Shown: in pieces, positions 18,192 to 28,349 of the stretch
How positions within the stretch are numbered: position 1 is the first letter of the stretch
How the letters are laid out: every line of letters begins with the position of its first letter
DNA from: an uncultured bacterium
Lineage (GTDB): Bacteria > Pseudomonadota > Gammaproteobacteria > Burkholderiales > Burkholderiaceae_E
Length of the DNA stretch: 53,692 nt
Assembly (NCBI GenBank): GCA_903907905.1
Contig: CAIVPX010000001.1
Coordinates: forward strand, 1 to 53,692
Direction of reading: 5' to 3'
The notes under the pieces: model-generated
Told to the model about the DNA's origin: nothing
What the model saw: only the letters and a program-made list of their open reading frames with translations
Databases searched by the model: none
Translations under genes and position numbers: made by a program

Positions 18192-19522
18192 TGGGCTGGT
18201 TGTCACGAAAGCAGAGCGAGTCTGACCTCGACTTCGTGTCGGCGGCCGACCGCGTGGAACGTATGCCAATCGCGCAGGGCATGCCTTTGATGCTGTATGC
18301 GATGGTGATCAGTTTGCTGATCAGCCTCGCCTGGGCGTGGCTGAGCGACATCGATCAGGTGGTGAGCACCCGGGGCCGTCTGGTCTCCATTGATACCCAC
18401 GTGATGCTTCAGCCCAGCGAAAGCGCGCACATTGCGTCGATCAATGCGTCGGTAGGGCAGTTCGTCAAGAAGGGTGAGGTTCTGGTTACCTTCGATCCCA
18501 CCAACGTGGGGGCCGATCTGGAGCAGGTGCGTGAGCGACTTAAAAGCCTGGATGCCCAGGTGAGGCGACTTGAGGCCGAGCGCGAGGGGCGGGCGTTCCG
18601 TCCGCTGCCGGGCGAAGAAGACGCCTCTCAGCGTCAGGTGGAGGAGCAGCGCGCTGCCAATCACAAGGCACGTCTGGCGCGACTCGATGAAGGTATGACG
18701 CGCTCGCGCAAGGCGCTGGAATTGAACGCGACCGAGATTGCAGCCCTGGATGGGCGACTCGCGTCGCTGCGTGAAATTGAAGACATGAACGAAGACCTGG
18801 TGGCCAAGCAGTTTCAGTCGCGGCGCAGCTTGCTCGACAGCCGCGAGCGGCGACTGGACGCTGAGCGAAACCTGGCGAGTGCGCGCAGTCGCACCAACGA
18901 AATCAGGCAGGAGTTGGCCGCACTCGAGGCGGATCGCGATGCCTATGTTGCCGAGTACCGCCAGAAGCTGGTCGAAGAACTGGTGACGGCTCGTCGCGAG
19001 CGGGATGCGCTGCTGCAGCAGGTGGTCAAGGCGGACCGGCGCAGTGTCTTGACGACGCTGGTGTCGCCAGTCGATGGCATTGTTCTGGAAGTGGCCAAGG
19101 TGACGCGCGGGTCAGTGGTGCGGGAAGCTCAACCCTTGGTCACCCTGGTGCCACTGGATGCAGCCTTGGAGGCCGAGGTTCGCATCGAAAACGCCGATGT
19201 TTCGGGGGTTAAGGAAGGCGATACGGTGCGCGTCAAGATCGATGCCTTTCCGTTCCAGCGCCATGGGGTCCTCTCGGGTAAGGTGAGGAAGCTGAGCCCA
19301 GACATTCCCAGTGAACAGCCCGCGCCCAACCAGCCTGCGCCTGCCCAGTATGTGGCGCGGGTCAGCATCGATCCCAGCAACCTCAATGCCCGCGACCGCA
19401 TCGGTCGCTTGTTGCCCGGCATGACGATGACGGCCGAGATTCTCACGGGTTCACGGACGGTGCTTTCCTACCTGACCGAGCCGCTCGTGCGGATGAAAGA
19501 CGAAGCCCTCAACGAGCGTTGA
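18188..19522 (+). CDS. Type I secretion membrane fusion protein (HlyD family)
   Basis: This is the periplasmic adaptor linking the ABC transporter to an outer-membrane TolC-like channel, 444 residues. I chose ATG 18188, which overlaps the transporter stop as ATGA and has GGAG seven bases upstream; a longer frame adds eight residues without support. A short cytoplasmic N-terminus is followed by one membrane helix (about residues 30-52, MLYAMVISLLISLAWAWL). A long Arg/Glu/Leu-rich coiled coil (about 110-285) comes next, then lipoyl/barrel segments. The end matches HlyD proteins (LLPGMTMTAEILTGSRTVLS, then SYLTEPLVRMKDE). No TolC gene is visible nearby, so the channel must be encoded elsewhere. 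Confidence 0.93.
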   Translation: MMGWLSRKQSESDLDFVSAADRVERMPIAQGMPLMLYAMVISLLISLAWAWLSDIDQVVSTRGRLVSIDTHVMLQPSESAHIASINASVGQFVKKGEVLVTFDPTNVGADLEQVRERLKSLDAQVRRLEAEREGRAFRPLPGEEDASQRQVEEQRAANHKARLARLDEGMTRSRKALELNATEIAALDGRLASLREIEDMNEDLVAKQFQSRRSLLDSRERRLDAERNLASARSRTNEIRQELAALEADRDAYVAEYRQKLVEELVTARRERDALLQQVVKADRRSVLTTLVSPVDGIVLEVAKVTRGSVVREAQPLVTLVPLDAALEAEVRIENADVSGVKEGDTVRVKIDAFPFQRHGVLSGKVRKLSPDIPSEQPAPNQPAPAQYVARVSIDPSNLNARDRIGRLLPGMTMTAEILTGSRTVLSYLTEPLVRMKDEALNER

Positions 19523-19534
19523 GGCAGGCGCATC

Positions 19535-22500
19535 ATGGAGACCAATACCGGTCAGGCGTCTTTCGGACTCAGTTCGCTGACGGCGAAGGAGAACCTCGCC
19601 ATCAGCCTGACCATGGGCGTGGCGGATCCTGAGGGCGTCGTGACTGGTTCCTACCGGTTTCAGTGGCAACGCTCCTTTGACGCCGAGAATTGGTTCGATA
19701 TCGCCGCGGCGACCGCGCTGAGCTTTATGCCGGGCGATGCCGAGGTCAATGCGCTCCTGCGTGTGCGCGTGCAGTACACCGACGGGCAGCAGAACGCCGA
19801 AACGGTGTATTCGCCTGAGACGAGCGCGGTCGTCAACGTGAATGACCAGCCGGTCAGCACGCTCGCCTTCAAGGGCACGGTTCAGCAGGGCTCCGCCCTT
19901 CAGTTGACCGGCGGGGTCACGGATGGCGACATCCCAGGCGGCCAGGTATTGGCTGAAAGGCTGTCGTGGCAGTGGTTCGCGGGCAGCCTTCCGATCGAAG
20001 GTGCCAACGCATCGAGCCTGGTGTTGAGCCAGAGCGAGGTGGGCAAACTTATCTCGCTCGAGGCGACCTACGTCGACGATTTCGGTACGGCCGAGACCGT
20101 ACGACTCTCGAGCAGCACGGCTGTTGTCAATGTCAATGATGCGGTATCGGGTGGAATCTCCGTCGAGTACGACTGGCAGCAAGGCTTTGTTGAGCACACC
20201 ACGCTTTACGCGAGTGCGTCGCTCTTTGACCTGGACGGTCCAGGGGACATCCCCTCCGATCGACTCACGTGGCAATGGTTTACGGGTGGTGTGGCTGTCC
20301 CGGGCGCGTCCAATGCGTCGCTTGTACTGACCCAGGCGATGGTCGGGAAGTCGGTGAGCGTAGAGGCCCGCTACACCGATGATCTGAAGTCTTCTGAGGT
20401 CGTCCGTTGCAGCTTGACGGACGACGCTTCGGGCAAGGCTCTGATCGTCGCCAACTTCAATGATCAGCCTGTCGGCGCGCTGGTTCTTTCTGGCGTGATG
20501 GAGCAGGGGCAGCAGATCACCGTTTCGGGTACGGTCACTGACGCCGATGGCATCCCCACATCGGGAACAGGAGCCCCTTCCTGGAGTTGGTGGATCCCAA
20601 ACTGGTGGGGAGGCTACGACCCCATCGACGGGGCCACCGGCACCCGACTTACCTTGACCCAGGCCATGGTGGGCGCGAGCGTGGTGGCGCGTTTTCGCTA
20701 CGTGGACCTGTTCGACAACGAGACCGAGGTGTTCTCGGCGCCCTCAGCGCCGATTCGCGACAGGCAGGACCCCCCCACGGGTGGGGTGGCGGTCTCAGGC
20801 AGCATGATCGAAGATCAGGTGTTGTCGGCGGCGGGAAATTTTGATGACCCCGACGGGATTGCTACCGATATTTCCTGGCAGTGGTTGGCCGATGGATTGC
20901 CCATACCAGATGCGGTGTCAAGCGAACTGTCATTGACGCAGGCTCAGGTTGGCAAGACGATCACCGCTCGCGCGGAGTATGTCGACGGTCTCGGCAAGTT
21001 GGAGCGGGTGACGAGCGTTGCCGGAACCGTGAAAGTCGCCAACGTCGACGATCCGCCAGAGGGCGAGGTCTGGATCGAGGGGACCCCGGTTCGGCAGGGG
21101 GAGCGGCTGTCGGCTCGGAACAATCTGGTCGACGAAGATGGCATTCCTGCGCTCGGCTCCGGAGCGCTCGCGTATCAGTGGTTTCAGGACGGCCAGTCGA
21201 TCCCCGGGGCCAGTGCGTCATCCTTGTTGCTCGATCAGACCCACGTGGGCCATCAGATCCAGGTTCGCGCGAGCTACACCGATAATTTTGGAAAGCTCGA
21301 GCGCCTGTTTTCTGCGCCCACCGGTCTGGTTGAAAACATCAACGACCCGCCTGTTTACACCCTGCGCATCCAGGGGACCTTGCGGCAGGGCGAGCGCCTG
21401 AGTGTCACCGGGAGTCTGAGTGATGCCGACCTGTTCGGTGCAGTGCCGCTCAGCGCGTTGCAATGGCAATGGTTTGTCGGCGACCAGGTGGCTGGCAAGT
21501 GGGATCCTTTCGCCCAAGCCATTGATGGTGCGAACGCATCCAGCCTGCTGCTCTCACAATCAGAGGTTGGGCGAACCGTGTCGCTCCGGGTTCGCTACAC
21601 CGACCGCTTCGATTGGGAGGAGTCGATCGATCTCGTCGGTTCTGCACCGGTGCAAAACGTCAACGACTCGCCGAGCGGCACGGTGTCGATCCTCGGGTTT
21701 GAGGGCGAGCCCGTCCAAGGTCAGATCCTCCAGGCGTCCTCCAGCCTTGTTGACGCGGATCTGGGGGGCGCCTTGGACGAGCAAGAGCTTCGCTGGCAAT
21801 GGTGGGCTGATGGGGTGGCTCTGGCAGGCGCCAACGAGGCTTCACTTGAGTTGTCCCAGGCCCTGGTAGGAAAAGGGCTTCGCGTGGTCGCGAGTTATGG
21901 CGACGCCTTTGGGTATACCGAGTCCGTGTCGAGCGCGGTGAGCCCTGCGGTGGTCAACGTCAACGACCCGCCCACGGGAGCGCTGGTGATCACGGGCACG
22001 GCGCGGCAGGGGCGCGTGCTATCGGTCATCGCGTCGGTGCTCGACCCTGACGGCATTCCCGTCACGGGTGCAGGTGCGCCGAGTCTCCAATGGTTCTCTG
22101 ATGATCAACCCATTGCAGGCGCCGTGGGCTCTGCCCTAACGATTGGGCAGTCCGAGGTTGGTCATGCGATCAGTGTGCGGTACGCGTATACGGACGCTTA
22201 TGGTCAGGCCGAGGAGGTGTGGTCGGATACATTGGGCCCGGTGCTCGATGCTGAAGATCCCGTGCAGGGGTCCATCCGAATCGAGGGCAGACTGGAAGAA
22301 GACCAGACGCTGACGGCGCTGGTCGAATTTACCGATCCCGACGGAATCGGCACAATCAGCTGGCTCTGGATGGCAGATGGCGAGGTGATCGCGGGCTCAG
22401 ACTCGGACAGCCTCACCCTGGGGCCACTGCAACTTGGCAAGCACATCAGCGTCGAGGCGAGTTATGTCGACGGTCTTGGTGTTCGAGAGAGCGTACTGGC

Positions 22501-24208
22501 CAGCGCTGGCGCCATCACCGTTCGAAACATCAACGACGCGCCTATGTCCTCCGAGGGGGGCGGACCTGCGACCGTTACCATCCTGGACCCCGAGTGGGAC
22601 GGTGCCGTTCAGGGGCAAATGCTCGAGGCGGTCGCCGACATCTTTGACGAAGATGGCATTCCCGCGCCAGGTTCGCCGGGTGTGATCGTTTATCAATGGC
22701 TTGTCGATGGGCAAGCTCTCGCAGGTGCCACGGGGCGGATGTTTACGCCCGGGCAGGCGCAAGTCGGGCACGAGATCAGCGTGCAGGCGAGCTATGTCGA
22801 CCTGGGCGGAAGCGTCGAACGGGTGGTATCCGACGCGTGGCGGGTCGCCAATATCAATGACCCATGGCAGGGGACCCTCTCCATCCAGGGCAAACCTGCC
22901 GTCGGGGCCATGCTGTCTGTCCAAAGTTCGCTCGCTGATCCCGACGGGTTCGGTCATGGCATCGACTATCAGTGGACGTCCAACGGAGAGCCGATCGAGG
23001 GGGCCAGCGGCTCATGGTGGCGTGTCACGCGTGAGCAGGTGGGCGCAACGATCGGGGTGACCGCGAATTGGGTGGATGGCGGAGACACGCCAGAGTCGGC
23101 CGGGGCAAGTCTGCCCGGCGTTGTTGAACTGTCTTCGGTGTCAGGCCGGATCTATCATTGGCGGTCGCAGGCTGTACTCGATCATTTGACGGTTGCCATT
23201 CAAGGTCAGGGGCTGTCGGCATCAGAACTGAGCGGCGCGATCGGATCCGGGACCGAGCCTGTCAGCGCGTCGCCGCGAATCGTCTCTGTCCGAGGCGTGG
23301 CGATCGATGAGCAGGGGCGGCTGGGTGCCGAGGTGTGGCTGGACGCCACTGAGTCATTTATCAGCGAGTTCAGCTTCACCCTCGGGCAGTCGGGGGGACG
23401 AAACTTCTCTTTCGAGCCCGAGGCCAACTTCTTGATGGCCCGTTGGCGCGTTCCGTCCGCGACCACGGCAGCCGATGGGCAAGGTCTGTCGCTGGAATAC
23501 TCAAGTCTCTCCGGGGTGCCGGTCCCCGGGTTGATGCGGCTTGGCAGGGTGCAACTTGAGCCCGATGGCACGGGGGCGGGCTTGCGCATTGCGCTTGAGG
23601 CGGGAACCGCCGGACAAATTACCCGGACGCCGCTTGAGCCCTATGGTTTCACCCTGGCGCAGGCAATCAGTGGCTCAGACGGCGCCTTTGCCTTTCCCGA
23701 ACTGGACTTTGATCGGTACGCGGTCGCGGTGTCGGGGTTGCTGCCCGACACCGGTAACCCGATTACGAGCGCTGATGCGCTCGCAGCGCTCAAGATCGCC
23801 GTGGGGCGCAATCCGAATCCGGACCCTGACGGGCCCGGCCCCATGCAGGCGCCTGTGGTGTCGCCTTACCAAGTGCTGGCTGCGGATGCCGATGGAAACG
23901 GCACGGTGGATCGAACAGACGTTGAATTGATCTTGCAGATGGCAGCGGGTCACCATCTACCCCATTGGATGTTTGCGAGCGAAAGCCTGAATCCTTCGTC
24001 GAACCTGGGCGTCGAGGTGAGTGGTGCGCGCGACATGAACCTCGTGGCGGTGCTGCGGGGCGACGTCGATGGCAGTTGGGCGCCCCCGGACGAAACGGGT
24101 ATGCCGAGAACCGACTATTCGCGAATTGAGCTCGAGCACTTTCAATCGCTGTATCGCGATCTGGGTATACCCTATGCGTATTTCGGGCTCACTGAGCAGA
24201 CGCCCTGA
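19535..24208 (+). CDS. Large Ig-like repeat protein with dockerin-like C-terminus
   Basis: The protein has 1557 residues and starts 12 bp after the HlyD gene. About twelve repeats of 90-105 residues (to about residue 1195) share the pattern QGxxLxxxxxLxDxDGI, then (Y/W)QWxxDGxxIxGA, SxLxLxQxxVGxxIxVxAxY, and a linker such as NVNDPP. They look like Ig-like or cadherin-like beta-sandwiches. A beta-rich C-terminal part follows. After it come ITSADALAALKIAVG and AADADGNGTVDRTDVELIL, which resemble the paired calcium loops of type I dockerins, then RGDVDGSW. There is no Sec signal peptide and no RTX nonapeptide. Position directly behind the ABC/HlyD genes suggests it is another type I cargo (inference). 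A cohesin partner is not evident. Role unknown; adhesion or surface assembly is likely. Confidence 0.85.
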   Translation: METNTGQASFGLSSLTAKENLAISLTMGVADPEGVVTGSYRFQWQRSFDAENWFDIAAATALSFMPGDAEVNALLRVRVQYTDGQQNAETVYSPETSAVVNVNDQPVSTLAFKGTVQQGSALQLTGGVTDGDIPGGQVLAERLSWQWFAGSLPIEGANASSLVLSQSEVGKLISLEATYVDDFGTAETVRLSSSTAVVNVNDAVSGGISVEYDWQQGFVEHTTLYASASLFDLDGPGDIPSDRLTWQWFTGGVAVPGASNASLVLTQAMVGKSVSVEARYTDDLKSSEVVRCSLTDDASGKALIVANFNDQPVGALVLSGVMEQGQQITVSGTVTDADGIPTSGTGAPSWSWWIPNWWGGYDPIDGATGTRLTLTQAMVGASVVARFRYVDLFDNETEVFSAPSAPIRDRQDPPTGGVAVSGSMIEDQVLSAAGNFDDPDGIATDISWQWLADGLPIPDAVSSELSLTQAQVGKTITARAEYVDGLGKLERVTSVAGTVKVANVDDPPEGEVWIEGTPVRQGERLSARNNLVDEDGIPALGSGALAYQWFQDGQSIPGASASSLLLDQTHVGHQIQVRASYTDNFGKLERLFSAPTGLVENINDPPVYTLRIQGTLRQGERLSVTGSLSDADLFGAVPLSALQWQWFVGDQVAGKWDPFAQAIDGANASSLLLSQSEVGRTVSLRVRYTDRFDWEESIDLVGSAPVQNVNDSPSGTVSILGFEGEPVQGQILQASSSLVDADLGGALDEQELRWQWWADGVALAGANEASLELSQALVGKGLRVVASYGDAFGYTESVSSAVSPAVVNVNDPPTGALVITGTARQGRVLSVIASVLDPDGIPVTGAGAPSLQWFSDDQPIAGAVGSALTIGQSEVGHAISVRYAYTDAYGQAEEVWSDTLGPVLDAEDPVQGSIRIEGRLEEDQTLTALVEFTDPDGIGTISWLWMADGEVIAGSDSDSLTLGPLQLGKHISVEASYVDGLGVRESVLASAGAITVRNINDAPMSSEGGGPATVTILDPEWDGAVQGQMLEAVADIFDEDGIPAPGSPGVIVYQWLVDGQALAGATGRMFTPGQAQVGHEISVQASYVDLGGSVERVVSDAWRVANINDPWQGTLSIQGKPAVGAMLSVQSSLADPDGFGHGIDYQWTSNGEPIEGASGSWWRVTREQVGATIGVTANWVDGGDTPESAGASLPGVVELSSVSGRIYHWRSQAVLDHLTVAIQGQGLSASELSGAIGSGTEPVSASPRIVSVRGVAIDEQGRLGAEVWLDATESFISEFSFTLGQSGGRNFSFEPEANFLMARWRVPSATTAADGQGLSLEYSSLSGVPVPGLMRLGRVQLEPDGTGAGLRIALEAGTAGQITRTPLEPYGFTLAQAISGSDGAFAFPELDFDRYAVAVSGLLPDTGNPITSADALAALKIAVGRNPNPDPDGPGPMQAPVVSPYQVLAADADGNGTVDRTDVELILQMAAGHHLPHWMFASESLNPSSNLGVEVSGARDMNLVAVLRGDVDGSWAPPDETGMPRTDYSRIELEHFQSLYRDLGIPYAYFGLTEQTP
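19565..23130 (+). repeat. About twelve Ig-like domain repeats
   Basis: Consecutive coding units of about 270-315 bp each encode a hydrophobic QW core, a VG-x-x-(I/V) strand and a closing ND or DP linker. Clear linkers read VNVNDQP, VNVNDAV, ANVDDPP, ENINDPP, QNVNDSP, VNVNDPP, RNINDAP and ANINDPW. Copies are diverged, with no long identical DNA. Confidence 0.8.
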
Positions 24209-24241
24209 GGGGCCTGCACACCACCCAAGCACTGAGTGAAT

Positions 24242-25369
24242 ATGTCTCAAATTCCAAAAGTGGCACTGATTACCGGGATTACCGGCCAGGACGGCTCTTA
24301 CCTCGCCGAGTTCTTGCTGGCCAAGGGTTATGTGGTTCACGGAATCAAACGGCGATCGAGTCTGTTCAATACCGACAGGGTCGATCATCTGTACCAAGAT
24401 CCGCACGTGAATCACCGCAATTTCGTGCTGCATTACGGCGATCTCACCGATACGAGCAACCTGATCCGGATCGTTCAGGAAACCCGGCCTGACGAAATTT
24501 ATAATCTGGGTGCGCAAAGCCACGTGGCGGTGAGCTTCGAATCACCCGAGTACACCGCCGATGTCGACGCGCTTGGAACGCTCAGGCTACTCGAAGCCGT
24601 TCGAATTCTGGGTCTGGAAAAGAAAACCCGCTTCTATCAGGCGAGCACCTCGGAGCTTTACGGATTGGTGCAGGAAACGCCCCAGCGCGAAACCACGCCT
24701 TTTTATCCGCGCAGCCCCTACGCGGTGGCGAAGCTGTACGCATACTGGATCACGGTGAATTACCGCGAAGCCTATGGCATGTATGCCTGCAATGGCATCC
24801 TGTTCAACCACGAGAGCCCAAGGCGCGGCGAAACCTTTGTCACCCGAAAGATCACCCGCGGTCTTGCAAATATCAGCCAGGGGCTTGATTCATGCCTCTA
24901 TCTTGGCAATCTCAATGCCAAGCGTGACTGGGGCCATGCGCGCGATTACGTCGAGATGCAGTGGCTCATGCTTCAGCAAAGCAAGGCCGAGGATTTTGTC
25001 ATCGCAACGGGCGAGCAGTTTACGGTGCGTCAATTTGTGCAGTGGGCCGCCGAGGATCTGGGCATCAGCCTGCGCTTTGAAGGGCAGGGCGTCGAAGAGC
25101 GGGGAATGGTGGCGGCCATCGATTCGACCCGCGCTCTTTCCGTGGCCGTCGGTGATGTCGTCGTGAAGGTCGACCCCCGATATTTCAGGCCCACCGAGGT
25201 GGAAACGTTGCTGGGAGATGCTTCGCGTGCAAGGGAAAAGCTCGGATGGCAGCCCGTGACGACAACGCGCGAACTCTGCCGTGAAATGGTGCATACCGAT
25301 CTCGAGCTTGCGCGACGAGACAGCCTGCTCAAACGGCACGGCTTTGACGTACCGGGTCGGGACGAATGA
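24242..25369 (+). CDS. gmd: GDP-mannose 4,6-dehydratase
   Basis: It converts GDP-mannose to GDP-4-keto-6-deoxymannose, the branch point to GDP-fucose, GDP-rhamnose or GDP-perosamine. The 375-residue length is normal. The Rossmann motif [15 protein letters not shown] is at the N-terminus. The catalytic set is visible as STSELYG and [12 protein letters not shown] (Tyr-x3-Lys). The family signature [17 protein letters not shown] follows. I prefer ATG 24242; a GTG six bases upstream is possible. The stop overlaps the next start (ATGA). No fcl, rmd or per gene for the next step is in the window. Confidence 0.93.
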   Translation: MSQIPKVALITGITGQDGSYLAEFLLAKGYVVHGIKRRSSLFNTDRVDHLYQDPHVNHRNFVLHYGDLTDTSNLIRIVQETRPDEIYNLGAQSHVAVSFESPEYTADVDALGTLRLLEAVRILGLEKKTRFYQASTSELYGLVQETPQRETTPFYPRSPYAVAKLYAYWITVNYREAYGMYACNGILFNHESPRRGETFVTRKITRGLANISQGLDSCLYLGNLNAKRDWGHARDYVEMQWLMLQQSKAEDFVIATGEQFTVRQFVQWAAEDLGISLRFEGQGVEERGMVAAIDSTRALSVAVGDVVVKVDPRYFRPTEVETLLGDASRAREKLGWQPVTTTRELCREMVHTDLELARRDSLLKRHGFDVPGRDE

Positions 25370-26142
25370 TGGGTACAGTGCACCCCTCGCAGGCGCCAGG
25401 TGCAGGCGTGCCGGGGCGGGTTGATGTTCTGATTCCGATTTACCGAACCGAATTGACGCAGGCCGAGGCCTTTGCCGTCGATCAGAGCGTGCGGGTCCTC
25501 GGACATTACGGTGTGTGCTTTTTCGGTCCGAGGGGGCTGGACGTTTCTTACTACGCTGCGCGGTATCCGGGCGCGCGTTTCAGCTTCTTCGAGCCCGAGT
25601 ATTTCACGTCGGTCAATGGCTACAGCCGGTTGCTTCTGCGCGAGGACTTTTACCTGGGCGATTCAGTCAGTGAATTCATGCTCATCGTTCAGCCCGACGT
25701 GTATGTATTCAGGGACGAATTAGCGCGTTGGTTGGCAGCGCCATTTGATTATGTGGGCGCTCCCTGGCCGGACGGCATTGAAATCAATATTGCGGCAGGA
25801 AAATTCGCTGCAGTCGGCGGTAAGCCCGTGAAAGTGTATGTTGGAAACGGCGGGTTCAGTCTGCGTCGTCGGCGCAAGTGCGCGGCCCTGCTTCGCGAGC
25901 ATGCCGAGATCGCCGAATGGTTCATCAAGACCGGGTCAAGCGAAGATTTGTTCTTTGCGTTCATGGGCGCCTTGTCCTCGGACTTTGTGATGCCAAATCA
26001 GATGATGGCGGCAGCATTTTCGTGGGAGCTTAGGCCTGAGCACTACCACGCGTTGATGGGTGGGGTGCTGCCGATGGGGGCGCATGCTTATGAGAAGCAT
26101 TCGCCGGAGTTTTGGTTGAATTATATCGCGGAGAAGAGTTAA
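25366..26142 (+). CDS. DUF5672-type putative glycosyltransferase
   Basis: The protein has 258 residues and begins as ATGA inside the gmd stop. Features typical of DUF5672 are [13 protein letters not shown] near the N-terminus, [12 protein letters not shown] (a DxD-like site reading QPDVYVF), [11 protein letters not shown], a glycine-rich [14 protein letters not shown] and [10 protein letters not shown]. The family is thought to adopt a GT-A-like fold; the sugar and acceptor are unknown. It is a paralogue of the gene at 27350-28120. Coupling to gmd suggests a role in deoxyhexose-containing glycan or protein glycosylation, which is inference. Confidence 0.8.
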   Translation: MMGTVHPSQAPGAGVPGRVDVLIPIYRTELTQAEAFAVDQSVRVLGHYGVCFFGPRGLDVSYYAARYPGARFSFFEPEYFTSVNGYSRLLLREDFYLGDSVSEFMLIVQPDVYVFRDELARWLAAPFDYVGAPWPDGIEINIAAGKFAAVGGKPVKVYVGNGGFSLRRRRKCAALLREHAEIAEWFIKTGSSEDLFFAFMGALSSDFVMPNQMMAAAFSWELRPEHYHALMGGVLPMGAHAYEKHSPEFWLNYIAEKS

Positions 26143-27230
26143 TGAATTTATACGCGTTGGCTAACCTTAAGGCTGTGATAAACGCGATTGATCTGAAGAA
26201 TCGTGCAATAGACTCGACAGAGGATGAAACTTTTTTCAGTATAGCCTACCAGAAGGACTTGATATCCCGAACGAAAAAAACCTATTTTCAGGGGATCGGG
26301 CGCGCTTCGCGACTCGTGGTCGTAGTCAATCCCTCCAATTTTGGTTGCGTGGGCGAAAACATCGACGGCTACAAGGTGACGCGGATTGATGAGGCCTTTT
26401 TTGTGAATTTTGACCCAACTAATCGCGACCATCTTGGCATGCTGCAAGACAGTGTCGTCATCTTGACTAACAACCATCTTGCGAAGATACACCCGGAGCG
26501 GATGGCAAGAGTCGTTGAGATGACTCCCCATACGCTTTACGCGATCCACGATCAGGACTGCCACCATTGGCATCAAATGAGCATTCACGCCGCATTGCTG
26601 GCGGACTGTTATTTTCCCGCGCACCCCGTAGACCACTCTCTTGCAGTCAGGGTCAATCCGACTGTCATACGTGGAATTCCCTGTGGATCGATTCAGTGGT
26701 CAGCGCGCTTCCTGTCGGAGAAGTTGCCCATACTTTCAACGATTCGTCGAAGTGATCTGCCCTTGGGGAGACACTTTTATTACGAAAGATTTAAGTATCG
26801 GAATCGGGTAATCGCGACCCTCGGCAGGCACTCGCAAGATACTGGCATTCAGACCGGCAATTTTCATCAGCTGACCGCCGACGAACGATGGAGTGACTGG
26901 GCGACCCATAAAATTCATTGGGTGGTGCCAGTTCAGGATGACCTGCCAATTCGATTTTTTGATGCTCTGGTGACTGGGGGGATTCCGATGATTCCGTCGG
27001 GATTGCTCGACTTTGTTCGCTCGCTCGGTCTCTCCGAGCACTGTATGGTCTACACGCCGTCTGATATTCTTGATCCAACTCCGCTAGTGGCACGCGGACT
27101 GCTCGAATTCGACCGGGGGGGCGCGATGGGTGTCGTCAGCAGGTTCGTCGCTGGTATGCGATTTGGACACCTAGACCGTATTATATCCAGTATTTTTCAG
27201 GCAACACTTGGTGCCTACTGCAAATCATGA
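26142..27230 (+). CDS. Putative glycosyltransferase, AT-rich gene
   Basis: The protein has 362 residues. The start ATG shares one base with the preceding TAA stop (TAATG), so translation is probably coupled. The middle has LADCYFPAHPVD, then VRVNPTVIRGIPCGSIQWS. The C-terminal part has WVVPVQDDLPIRFFDALVTG and GIPMIPSGLLDFV. A late acidic site followed by FxALxxGxxPxxP resembles the donor-binding end of GT-B or exostosin-like transferases, but I cannot name a family. Base composition is more AT-rich than the neighbouring genes, in line with frequent exchange of glycan genes. An alternative start 30 bp upstream would overlap the previous gene and has no good ribosome site. Confidence 0.65.
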   Translation: MNLYALANLKAVINAIDLKNRAIDSTEDETFFSIAYQKDLISRTKKTYFQGIGRASRLVVVVNPSNFGCVGENIDGYKVTRIDEAFFVNFDPTNRDHLGMLQDSVVILTNNHLAKIHPERMARVVEMTPHTLYAIHDQDCHHWHQMSIHAALLADCYFPAHPVDHSLAVRVNPTVIRGIPCGSIQWSARFLSEKLPILSTIRRSDLPLGRHFYYERFKYRNRVIATLGRHSQDTGIQTGNFHQLTADERWSDWATHKIHWVVPVQDDLPIRFFDALVTGGIPMIPSGLLDFVRSLGLSEHCMVYTPSDILDPTPLVARGLLEFDRGGAMGVVSRFVAGMRFGHLDRIISSIFQATLGAYCKS

Positions 27231-27349
27231 TTCGCTGAATCGCGTAACTAGCGGACGGGATATTGTGGCAGGCCCTTGCTGTCGGTGTCGGACTGCCAAT
27301 TACGGTCTGCTTGGGTGCGGGTGCTATGCAGCAATGTTCCGGGGCGCGA

Positions 27350-28120
27350 TCAACTTGTTGATATGCCAAGTAGTCCGAGTACGTACTCTTGATCTTCTTT
27401 GCGTCGGAACCAAGCGTGAAACCCGAGCGGGAGAAGGTTGTTATTATAAGCGGTCCATTCGCCGAAGTTGCACGTTACAGCAAACCTCGATGCTTGTATT
27501 TCGTTCGGCACGCGAAACCCAGTGTTTGAAACTCGCCCCATCAAACTGAAAAAAATATCTTCGCCAATTCCGCCCGCGTGGGTTCGAAATAGCTTTGTAA
27601 GATCGGGGTATTCTTCTAACGCGCAAATCATGCTGTTTATCCTTCGTAGCGATAGGCCTCCGTTAAGTCCTTGCAGTTTTACTGGATGAAGTGAGTTGGG
27701 TAAAAGATTGAAAGGTTTGATTGTTCTTATGTCGTATGAGTACAAATTTCCTTCCGGTCCGCCTACGTAGTCGAAGGGAAGTTCGCACCAAGTCTTCAGG
27801 CTGTTCGGCGTTACAACAATTGCATCCGTTTGCGTGATAAGCATGTGAGTGTATGCATTAAATATTTCGTAAAAAAACTTCTCATAACAGAGTTGATTAT
27901 ATGACCTTTGGGATTGGAAATATATATCTGGCATTGGAATAAATGTTGAACTTGGAAATAGATCCTTGTATCTGCTTGTGGCCATGGCAGTGGGGTGGAC
28001 GAAGTAGTGGTCTACTCCTTGGAGGTTTTGAGTGGTTGTTTTGACACAAAACAACTCTATCGGGTCTAGGGTGGGGCGGTATATCGGTGTCAGCGCGAGC
28101 GGGCGTGTCTGCTGTGACAT
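27350..28120 (-). CDS. DUF5672-type putative glycosyltransferase, second copy
   Basis: The protein has 256 residues with the DUF5672 landmarks LALTPIYRPTLDPIE, THMLITQTDAIVV, LPFDYVGGPEG, LQGLNGGLSLRRINSM and GEDIFFSLMG. It is clearly related to the protein at 25366-26142 but diverged. It is oriented convergently to that operon and lies downstream of the methyltransferase and O-GlcNAc transferase genes on the same strand, after a 229-bp AT-rich gap. The ribosome site is weak. It probably transfers a sugar in the same glycan or protein-glycosylation pathway (inference). Confidence 0.8.
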   Translation of the reverse strand: MSQQTRPLALTPIYRPTLDPIELFCVKTTTQNLQGVDHYFVHPTAMATSRYKDLFPSSTFIPMPDIYFQSQRSYNQLCYEKFFYEIFNAYTHMLITQTDAIVVTPNSLKTWCELPFDYVGGPEGNLYSYDIRTIKPFNLLPNSLHPVKLQGLNGGLSLRRINSMICALEEYPDLTKLFRTHAGGIGEDIFFSLMGRVSNTGFRVPNEIQASRFAVTCNFGEWTAYNNNLLPLGFHAWFRRKEDQEYVLGLLGISTS

Positions 28121-28349
28121 AGCTTCTTTGTTGGAATTTTTCGTGCGACTGTTGTTGTGCGTTGCCGGGCGGTATAACGTGGTGGTTTTTTGCGGTTGCG
28201 TCGATTTTCAAAGACTTCAGTGGTTCGAGGGGGGTTTAAAGTAATGTATTTACTGTTTGCTCTCTGTGGGTGATCTACATTTTGTCTCCAGGCTATTTTC
28301 GAACGTTCGATGATGATTGTGTTTTTGCGTCGACGGTCTTGGGGGTTTG

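Noticed and set aside
1-24208. Classical RTX toxin operon
   Set aside because: There are no GGxGxDxxx repeats, no acyltransferase gene and no lytic domain. Only the secretion machinery and calcium loops are shared with RTX systems.
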